From positions 13,119,318-13,183,317 of the forward strand of contig NC_061131.1 of assembly GCF_905220365.1 (NCBI RefSeq): a DNA stretch of 64,000 nucleotides, in the 5' to 3' direction. The position numbers and the translations under genes were made by a program. How positions within the stretch are numbered: position 1 is the stretch's first letter; each line of letters begins with the position of its first letter. The notes below the pieces were generated by a model, which had not been told where the DNA came from, did no database searches, and worked only from the letters and a program-made list of their open reading frames with translations. Below are positions 56,809 to 64,000 of this stretch, piece after piece. This DNA comes from Vanessa cardui (taxonomy: Eukaryota; Arthropoda; Insecta; Lepidoptera; Nymphalidae).

Positions 56809-58053
56809 TTACTGAGTAATAGGCAAAACACAAATTTTAGTTACTGGTCGCTTCAACAAGACACCTTTACATTTTAACGTAAACACCCTCGTAATATCGT
56901 CTAAACCAGGATGTTTTTCTATAATTCTACCTAAAAGCCATTTAGCTGGCGGGAGATCATCCTCTTTAACTAAAACTAAATTACCTATCTCAGGTTCAGG
57001 ATTTTTGTTTGCCCACTTGTAACGATGTAGAAATTGAGTAAGATATTCTCTCGACCACCTACGCCAAAAATGTTGTAACATTTTTTGTGTTAATTGCCAC
57101 CGTTTTAAAGATGAAATAGATGATGATTCATAATTTTTCTCTGGAACAAGTTTTATCGGTTCACCTATCAAAAAATGTGCTGGAGTCAGAGGTATGGGAT
57201 CTTGTGAATTTGAACTTATTTGTGACAAAGGCCTGGACTTTAAGCAAGCTTCGATTTGATAGAGCAAAGTCGTAAGTTCCTCAAAGGTTAATGTCGCATT
57301 ACCTATTACCCGTCGAAGATTATGCTTAGTAGATTTAATTCCAGCTTCCCAAAGTCCGCCGAAGTGCGGGGAATGCGGTGGAATAAAGTGCCAAGTTATA
57401 CCGTTGTTTGCTAAAGCCTCAGCAATATCTTTTGTCAATGTCGACTTCTCTTGAGCAAACAGAATTCTGAGTTCCCGTGCGGCACCAACAAAATTTGTTC
57501 CGTTGTCGCTATATAAGTCAGCACAATGACCGCGTCTGGCAACAAAACGTTTGAACGCAGCAATGAAACTTTGTGAAGTGAGATCACTCACAGCTTCCAA
57601 ATGAATGGCTCTTGTTGCCATGCACACAAATAAACATATGTAGCCTTTATAGGCCCTCATACATCTACCTTTAGACGTTATGATCTGTATAGGGCCTGCG
57701 TAATCCACTCTACTACGATAAAATGCTCGAATTGGCGTTACACAAACCGGTGGTAACTGCCCCATCAATTGATTCCTTGTCAGTGCAGCGTGTCGTGCAC
57801 AGACCACACAGTTACGAACAACCATTTTAACGCGATTTTTTGCATCAAGAACCCAGTATTTACTACGAAGATAATTTAACATTAATTGTGGTCCGCCGTG
57901 TAATGTGTTCATGTGAGTTTCTGCCAGAATTAGGTTGGTAAGATGAGATTTTGAAGGAAGTATTATTGGATGTTTTGTGTCAGTTTTTATTTCAGCTTGT
58001 TCTAGTCGCCCACCAACTCTCAAGATACCTGCTTCATCTAGAAATGGATTCAA
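56809..58053 (-). CDS. BEL/Pao integrase, intact frame
   Basis: 414 codons counted from the TTG at 58053; the frame is open a little further upstream. It joins retroelement cDNA to host DNA in the nucleus. An HHCC zinc-binding motif uses H47, H52, C82 and C85 (LHGGP ... NCVVC). The catalytic triad is D117 (SRVDYAGPI), D183 (YSDNGTNFVG) and E236 (GLWEAGIKST). The C-terminal region from about residue 310 (WQLTQKMLQHFWRRWSREYL) matches the DUF5641 type seen after BEL/Pao integrases. No stop or frameshift is seen. Normally it is cut from a gag-pol polyprotein, and here upstream lesions would prevent its translation as part of one. Confidence 0.9.
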   Translation of the reverse strand: MNPFLDEAGILRVGGRLEQAEIKTDTKHPIILPSKSHLTNLILAETHMNTLHGGPQLMLNYLRSKYWVLDAKNRVKMVVRNCVVCARHAALTRNQLMGQLPPVCVTPIRAFYRSRVDYAGPIQIITSKGRCMRAYKGYICLFVCMATRAIHLEAVSDLTSQSFIAAFKRFVARRGHCADLYSDNGTNFVGAARELRILFAQEKSTLTKDIAEALANNGITWHFIPPHSPHFGGLWEAGIKSTKHNLRRVIGNATLTFEELTTLLYQIEACLKSRPLSQISSNSQDPIPLTPAHFLIGEPIKLVPEKNYESSSISSLKRWQLTQKMLQHFWRRWSREYLTQFLHRYKWANKNPEPEIGNLVLVKEDDLPPAKWLLGRIIEKHPGLDDITRVFTLKCKGVLLKRPVTKICVLPITQ

Positions 58054-58093
58054 AGAGGTAAGTTTGCTCTTCTTGAATACTTTATTGTTATCT

Positions 58094-59062
58094 TTAATAT
58101 GCTGGACCTGATTTCCATTGCTGAAATTCTGCTACTTCAGATGGATTTAACCCGCGCGACGCACAATCAGCTGGGTTGTCACCAGATGATACGTGTGACC
58201 ATTGATCTCTATTTAAGATGTTAAGGATTCCTGAAACTCGGTTGGCTACAAATGTTTTCCAACGACTTGGATGGTCGCTTAGCCAGGCTAGCACTACGGT
58301 AGAGTCTGTCTATGCGTGGATACAAGTTGTTGATATTTTTAATAATGCTGAAACTTCCTGTAATAATTTAGCCAAAAGAACAGCTCCACACAATTCAAGC
58401 CTAGGAATTGAGATTTATTTAATGGGTGCTACTCTTGTTTTTGCAGTCAACAAGTGGACATTAACGTTTCCAATATCATCTACAATACGCATATAAACAA
58501 CAGCAGCATATGCTTTATTGGATGCATCGCAGAATCCATGTAGTTCTGTTGTATTATTTGACTCGCTAAAATTAATCCATCGTGGAATACGAAATTTTGT
58601 AAGTTCAATGAGTTCTTCCCGATAGTGTGTCCATTCATTTAAAAGCTTAGATGGTAATTCATCATCCCAATCTATTCCGCTTAACCATAGCTTTTGAATA
58701 ATTATTTTTGCTTTAATTATTGCTGGTGAAATGGGATGAAGTCTCCACCTCATAAGGATGTGCCTTAAATCCGATTGTAAGGTTGGACCTACAAGGAGGT
58801 TGCTGTTAAGGGACACACCATTGTTATCACGATTTGAAGCATTAAACACGATTCGAAATTTAGTAGTTTTTTTATCTTCTCGTACTACTTCATGATAAGG
58901 TAAGTAAACCGTTGTGGGATTTTTTATTTCTTTTGTAGGTACTTCTTCCATATGACCCAGTTGTAAATATTCTGAAATGACATGAGTGTATTCAGACTTC
59001 AAATGTGGTGATTTAATAAATCTTCTTTCTAACATTCGAAGTCTTTTCAATGCAATCTCACG
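58094..59062 (-). pseudogene. BEL/Pao reverse transcriptase-RNase H, core deleted
   Basis: It continues in frame after the TAA at 59063-59065. The N-terminal RT part (MLERRFIKSP ... FRIVFNASNRDNNGVSLN) is present up to LRHILMRWRLHPIS near 58731. Then the sequence jumps to the post-RT region AIIKAKIIIQKLWLSGIDWD, so the catalytic fingers and palm with the polymerase aspartates are absent. RNase H residues follow: FCDASN, RLELCGA, TDST and DNPADCASRG. Two further in-frame stops (58415-58417, 58310-58312) lie inside RNase H. At the 3' end the frame stops just after WKSGPAY, and a second deletion with frameshift separates it from integrase. Confidence 0.9.
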
Positions 59063-60637
59063 TTAATTTCCATATTTACAGCTCGGATCAGCTTCCTTAA
59101 ATGATAGTTTGACAATATACCTGCCAAAATCATCGCGTTTGGTTGTTTCTTGAAATATCTCTTCACATCTTTTTTCATCCGGAGTTAATTGTTTCTCCAG
59201 CGTGAAATTATCCGATTCTAGTTCCCAAAATTGTTTAAGGTTAAACTCTTCGTTAGTTATGTTGGTATGCAAACTTGCGATAGTACAGGAAGTATTGGTT
59301 TCACTATCACAACTAGCTTTTCCCGATAAAATCCAACCCAGTCTGGTGTTTTGTGCAATTGGTGTTCCAGGTGGGCCTCTCATCAATCCTTCAGTTATAA
59401 TCTGACAGTAGACTTCAGCGCCAAGTAAAAGATCGATTTTATTTGGTATATTAAACATTGGATCCGCTAACTTCAAAACTGGTAAAGTTGGCCACATTTG
59501 GACCTTGAGTTTTCTTACAGGGAGAAATGAAGTTAGTTTACTTAACACGAGTGCTTTAACTTGTATGGTAAAAGTAGGGTCGTGGAGCGATTGAAGCTTT
59601 ATAAATACTACGTATTTGGAATTAAGTGAGGAAGTTTCTTCCTCATCCCCCACTCCAGTGATAACACTATTACATTGTATTTTCTTAAACCCAAGCAACT
59701 GAGCTGCAGACTCCGTAATAAATGATGCCCGCGATCCCTGGTCTAATAAAGACCTTAATGTAAAGTGCGACCCATTGCTAGCTACAGCGTTCACTAAAGC
59801 TGTTGCCAATACAACTTGACAGTTAGTGTTAGATAAACAAGTGGTAATGTTGTTGATTTTGGTCTCGTCTTTTGGTGCTTCGTTAACTAACATATTGGTA
59901 CTGGTGTTATCAATTGTTGCTTCATGCAGCAAGGAATGATGTTTCCGTTTACAAATTCTACAACGCGTGGGCAAACGACACGATGTTACAGAATGATTAG
60001 CTCCTAAGCAATTGAAACACAAACCTGATTTTTGCACGAAGTTACGTCGTGATGGCAAGTTTTCATTGGCAAACTCTTTACAAGTCCCGAGCGTGTGATT
60101 TGTGTCAGAACAATAAATACATAATGACATTTTATTTCTACTGACATTATTGACAACGTGATGAGACTTAGTGACATTACTTTTTGTAAATTTACTACAT
60201 AAAAATTCAAGCGACCTGAATCTATGCTCTATAAATTCTAAAAATTGTTTTAATGTTGGCAATTCATTATTTAAACTACAAACCTTAGCTTCCCACTGCT
60301 TGCGAGATTCATTATCTAATTTAGAACACAATATGTAAATTACAATGAGATCCCAACTGTCTACATCAACACCTTCATTTTTTAAACCATTAAGACATTC
60401 ATTAGTGGTATCAAAAAGCTCTTTTAAACAGTTAGATGATTCAGTTGTTACAGTTTTTTGACTAAAGAATCTTTTAAAAATACAATCAGTTATAAATTTC
60501 TTATTATTAAATCTATGTTCTAAAGTATTCCAACAAGTTAGATAGTTTTCACTGGCAACCGGTAGATGTCGCAACAGTTGCTCAGCTTCGCCTGTTAGAT
60601 AACTCTTCAAATAATGGAGCTTCTGTACGTCATCCAA
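59063..60637 (-). pseudogene. BEL/Pao gag (C-terminal part) and protease
   Basis: 524 codons starting just after the gag frameshift. Capsid-like sequence is followed by two CX2CX4HX4C knuckles (C173-C186, C207-C220) and a third histidine-rich finger (C226-H238, CRICKRKHHSLLH) that would bind element RNA. The aspartic protease has its active-site triplet as DQG (D299-G301, LLDQGSRASF) rather than the usual DT/SG, which I note without judging activity. The frame ends at TAA 59063-59065 at the gag-pr to RT boundary. The downstream RT remnant is in the same phase, so this is a nonsense change. Confidence 0.9.
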
Positions 60638-61064
60638 CAGAAGACAAGAACAGATCTCGGAAGGTAGTCCACTGAGAGTAATGACCAGAGAATGTAGGTA
60701 TAGAGATTCTAGGTAACTTCACGCAATTCTGGTTACCGTCAGCTTTCACACAATCTGAAGTGGTTGAATTGATATGATAGTATAGATGATCCTTCATTGC
60801 TGTTTTATAATCTGTATACAAATCTTCACCCTTACTAAATATATTACTTGTGTTGTACTCCGACTTCATGTACTCTTCCTTCTTAGACTCAACAATTAAT
60901 TTACGATGTGTTTCTTCAAATGAAAACCATTGCTTTTCTAAAGATTCCAATCTTGTTTCAATGTAGCTCATTGTAATTCTATCTTTTGGAGATTTCTTAA
61001 AGGTTATATAGCTTCTTTCTATTTTTTGAATAATGTCATCTTGTAATCTGATCCAGGCATCCAT
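60630..61064 (-). pseudogene. BEL/Pao gag, N-terminal part
   Basis: 144 codons from ATG at 61064 (MDAWIRLQDDIIQKIERSYI), largely helical, ending LPRISIPTFSGHYSQWTTFR and a few residues before a TGA. The PTFSG...W..F motif is typical just before the capsid region in BEL/Pao gag. The following gag segment lies in another frame and overlaps by 8 bp, so a frameshift, possibly with a small deletion, separates them. Confidence 0.88.
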
Positions 61065-61449
61065 TTTATTTTTTCAAGAAAATTTCTTTGACAGTTAAAA
61101 TTTGCTAAGATAAAATTGCTCTAGTTTTTTCTAAGTCTAAAATTAGCAAATTATTCTAAGTTCAATTTTCACGTTTTTTTTTTTTAATCTTAAATTAGTA
61201 AATTATTCTAAGTTCAGTTTTCACGTTTTTTCGAAGTCCAATATTCACAAATAATTGTTAGTGTTTGAAAGATTGACTTAGAAGAAATTTAAAATGGCTT
61301 CCTGGGACGTCACGATAAGTCAAATTTTTTTAAGTCCCAATTCACTATGCTTGCTTGGTTGTACACTAATTTATTATTAGTTACTTACAGTTTGTTCTTC
61401 TATGACACAATCACATTCACTTAACTGCCATTTTTATATTGACACTTCA
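61065..61449 (-). other. BEL/Pao 5' leader with tandem duplication
   Basis: About 385 bp of AT-rich leader. attattctaagttca then attttcacgtttttt occurs twice (about 61150 and 61203), a diverged duplication of about 55 bp. Confidence 0.7.
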
Positions 61450-61467
61450 TCCGACTCGATGCGACCA
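61450..61467 (-). other. Primer binding site
   Basis: tggtcgcatcgagtcgga on the coding strand begins immediately after the 5' LTR, with the TGG expected for pairing to a tRNA CCA end. The tRNA was not identified. Confidence 0.75.
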
Positions 61468-61619
61468 TGAAAAAACACCACTCGTTTCCAAGACAAAGAC
61501 AGTTTATTAATTTGTATTTTCCAGTGTTATATATTTTCCTTTGACAAAGGATATCGCGATTTAGAAAATCAAAGTTTTTGAACAGCGACATCTATTGATA
61601 CATGTTTAAAAATTATACA
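61468..61619 (-). repeat. 5' LTR
   Basis: 152 bp, from tgaaaaaacaccactcg to aaaattataca on the plus strand. It is otherwise base-for-base the same as the 3' LTR. Confidence 0.9.
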
Positions 61620-61845
61620 AAAATATAAATTAATAAATTTGACTATTCTAGTAGGTATAACCTATATGCGAATAAGAAATAATATACACACCTGTCTATT
61701 TGAATTCAGAGGAAATTCGTGCAAAAATACACTAACATCAGAGGTTAAGACCTCAGGGTAACTCAAGTTGTGGGGGGTTCTGACTTTACGACAGATTCTG
61801 CCTTAATTAAATCTAAGAAAAAACCTTCATTACTGAATATGTAAG

Positions 61846-62269
61846 TAAAGTAGTAAAGTAACAGCCTGTAAATTTCTCACTTTTGGGCTACAGCCATTTC
61901 CATTAAGGAGAGTGTTTGAAACATATTCCACCACGCTGTTCCGATGCGGGTTAGTGGAATGCACATGTGGCAGAACTTCGATGAAATTGAAATGTTTTAC
62001 TTCACCGCCGAGCACGAGACGAATTATTATAAACATAAATTAAACACATATATATACAGGGTTATTGGTAACTCGACGTATATCCGTTAAGAGGTGATAG
62101 GGGTGACTATTTGCAATAATTTTAACCCCTATATGCATAATCCAAAAGTCAACCATTTTTGAGTTATCACGTTTTTTAGTTTTTTTCAAAATTTGTCAAA
62201 AATTTTATTTTTTGGAAATTTTATTTTATGCACGCGTTCGAACCACTGGGCAATCTCGGCTCAAATTAA
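61846..62269 (-). repeat. SINE-A with replaced interior
   Basis: The tail side 61846-62057 (gtaaagtagtaaagtaacag ... aaattaaacacatatata) and the head side 62228-62269 (gcacgcgttcgaaccactgg) belong to one SINE-A in reverse. The B-box region between them is replaced by foreign sequence. Confidence 0.8.
62058..62227. mobile_element. Unclassified 170-bp insert within SINE-A
   Basis: It begins cagggttattggtaactcga and ends in T-rich sequence (ttttggaaattttatttta). There is no clear terminal inverted repeat or target duplication. The opening looks like a repeat start common in insect genomes, but I cannot name the class. Confidence 0.45.
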
Positions 62270-62480
62270 ATCGTAAACTTTATACAATTAGACAACAAAT
62301 TTGTCAATCACGATAATTGTAGTTTGCATGACAACCGAGCTAAGAATGAATGCTCATTGATTTGTAATATATTAATTACTATTTATATATACATAAAAAA
62401 ACTAATTTATGATTGTAATTACGTTTTGATTGTTGTACGACATGCAAAGCTTGGGTAATTATTGGAATAAAGTGTCATTT

Positions 62481-62694
62481 AAATAAAACTAATTATAACG
62501 GATGAATCGCGTATATTAATTATTTTTAAACATCCCGGGTACAACGTACTACAACGGGTAGACTACCCGTGACCACGAACACTGCAAAGTGCTCGAAACG
62601 TCGGGATGTTTAAAAATAATTAATATACGCGATTCATCCGTTATAATTAGTTTTATTTAAATGTGTAATAATCGCGAAAATTTAAGACAACATT
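62481..62694 (+). repeat. Pal-E, best copy, with target duplication
   Basis: Perfect 56-bp inverted arms (62481-62536 and 62608-62663) start aaataaaactaattataacg. The loop has a nested hairpin (cgggtagactacccg) and then cactgcaaagtgctcgaaac. After the right arm is the conserved tail tgtgtaataatcgcgaaaat to 62694. A 14-bp direct repeat, ataaagtgtcattt, flanks the whole unit (62467-62480, 62695-62708). Confidence 0.9.
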
Positions 62695-62754
62695 ATAAAG
62701 TGTCATTTGTTAGTTTATGACAAGTGTTCAGAAATATATATTGTCTTTTATCAT

Positions 62755-63013
62755 ACAACAACAACAACAGCCTGCTAATTTCCCACAGCTGGGCTAAAAC
62801 CTCCTCTCTCTTTGAGGAATACACATGTGGCAGGATTTCTTTGAAATTAGACATATGCAGGTTACCTCACAATGTTTTCCTTCACCTCCAAGCACGAGAT
62901 GAATTATAAATACAAATTAAGCACATGAATATTCAGTGATGTCTACCTGGGATTTCCCCCGCAATCATAGGTTAAGACGCATGCGTTCTAACCACTGGGC
63001 CATCTTGGCTCTC
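62755..63013 (-). repeat. SINE-A copy with (TTG)n tail
   Basis: Reverse copy with a deletion around 62815 that removes the conserved gttccaatgcgggttgg block. The head piece ccactggg...ctcggct is repeated just beyond it at 63014-63030. Confidence 0.85.
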
Positions 63014-63582
63014 CACTGGGATATCTCGGCTATAATGGCATATGAAACAACTATTGGAGCACTCTGGAGGTAAGCCTGTCTACGCAGCAAGCGTCATATA
63101 TGTCGGGCATTTCGTTCGTCAGATATGCCATACCATCACGTTTTGAGTGCAATTGTTGGTCCACAGACAGACTTTGCACAGAGTTTTGTCGTACAAGCAT
63201 CTGTCTTACTCTGACTTACAAGTGTGAGTAAGAAAGTCTATCGACAAAATGTACGGTCTTTTATTACCTCCGACTTTTATTTTTAAGGACGCAAAGTTGT
63301 TCAAACTAATTTCTTAGCAATATTGTTGCAAACCTCGGTGCGAATAGATTTACCAGAGATTAATAAAATTCAATCATTTTTTATTAAACATTTAATCAAT
63401 TTTTAAATATTCATTGATCAATTACTCTCTCACAAAAATACGCACAGACTTGCAACTTTCATGAATAGCTCCGACGTTTTCATGCAAAGCTTAGACTTTT
63501 CCAATACACTGACTTGTGTCTGCGCTGCTAAGTTGCACAGACAACTTAGAATAGAAGTATGTACCAAGTCTGTGTCGCACAG
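63014..63582. other. Unassigned stretch
   Basis: Somewhat less AT-rich. Overlapping frames at 63430-63724 on both strands have no motif. Nothing recognised. Confidence 0.4.
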
Positions 63583-63872
63583 ATTTTTTTTATGGTATAG
63601 GATGGCGAAAGAGCATATCGGCCACCATGATGTTATGTGGTCACCATCACCCATAGACAATGACGCTGTAAGAAATATTAACTATTCCTTACATCGTCAA
63701 TGTGCCACCAACCTTGGGAACTAAGATGTTATGGCCCTTGTGCCTGTAGTTACACTGGCTCACTCACCCTTCAAACCGGAACACAAAAATACTGAGTACT
63801 GTTATTTGGCGGTAGAATAACTGATAAGGTAACCTACCAAGACGGTCTTGCACAAAACCCTACCACCAAGAC
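63583..63872 (+). repeat. Repeat-B, long copy
   Basis: From ttttttttatggtataggat through gccaccaaccttgggaacta and ctggctcactcacccttcaa to aaaaccctaccaccaag. One tail unit only, unlike the copy at 38323. Confidence 0.85.
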
Positions 63873-64000
63873 ATAAGGGAAAGCTTGCACTTGTGTTTGA
63901 ACACAAACTCATTAATTATTATAGAATAATCGAGTAAATTGATCAGGACATCATCAAGATATATTTGGCGAATTTATCTTTTAGTCTTAATTATCACAAG

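Larger units (their letters stand above)
56468..61619 (-). mobile_element. BEL/Pao-type LTR retrotransposon, defective
   Basis: 5.15 kb on the minus strand, in the order 5' LTR, primer binding site, gag with zinc knuckles, protease, truncated reverse transcriptase, RNase H, integrase with a C-terminal DUF5641-like region, polypurine tract, 3' LTR. This order and the gag-pol type identify BEL/Pao. A-rich flanks (aaaaa / aaaat) are compatible with a 4-5 bp target duplication but not proof. Coding is broken by a frameshift in gag, in-frame stops at 59063-59065, 58415-58417 and 58310-58312, a deletion of the reverse transcriptase core and a second deletion before integrase. Integrase itself is open. 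Confidence 0.93.

Overview
The window reads as AT-rich, repeat-dense intergenic DNA from a lepidopteran, most likely a nymphalid-type butterfly. I infer this from the repeat families, which I know from butterfly and moth genomes: a Metulj-like tRNA-derived SINE, Helitron-type elements ending in CTAG, and LINE tails made of GAT triplets. No complete host gene is visible. The only long open frames belong to two mobile elements. Some scattered segments could be host exons or TE debris, the best being a 106-bp candidate terminal exon near 13.0 kb.

Layout. From 1 to 39 kb the sequence is a mosaic of short repeats: SINE-A (Metulj-like), SINE-C (a second tRNA-headed SINE), Repeat-B (an unclassified lepidopteran family), two small Helitron derivatives (nHel-C and nHel-D, with TC starts and CTAG ends), LINE 3' ends, a palindromic family (Pal-E), a hAT-type MITE at 35.0-35.4 kb with a perfect 8-bp target duplication, and a 38-bp minisatellite at 32.7-33.5 kb that is open in all three forward frames. 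Unexplained items are two nearly loop-less perfect palindromes at 10.0 and 19.5 kb, a 118-bp foldback at 17.2-17.6 kb, and a diverged 264-bp tandem duplication at 36.3-36.8 kb.

From 39,019 to 45,456 on the minus strand lies an essentially full-length autonomous-type Helitron. It has a TC start, a CTAG end with a 3' hairpin, an A^T insertion site and a Rep-helicase frame of about 1,700 codons with all key motifs. One in-frame TGA at 42,378-42,380 interrupts it. Its ends resemble those of the small Helitrons around it, so its lineage is the plausible driver of those passengers.

From 56,468 to 61,619 on the minus strand lies a BEL/Pao LTR retrotransposon with 152-153 bp LTRs, a primer binding site, a polypurine tract, gag zinc knuckles, protease, RNase H and an intact integrase. 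The catalytic core of the reverse transcriptase is deleted, and there are frameshifts and stops. The LTRs are almost identical, so it looks like a recently inserted, already defective copy moved in trans. The remainder (45.5-56.4 and 61.6-64 kb) returns to the SINE/LINE/Helitron mosaic.

The genes therefore do not form a host pathway. They form a small transposon community: one Rep-helicase source with non-autonomous relatives, one defective LTR element, and LINE remnants of the kind that supply machinery to SINEs. The candidates most worth checking are Pal-E, the 264-bp duplication, the trans-mobilised BEL/Pao copy, and the repair-like scar at the Helitron stop.
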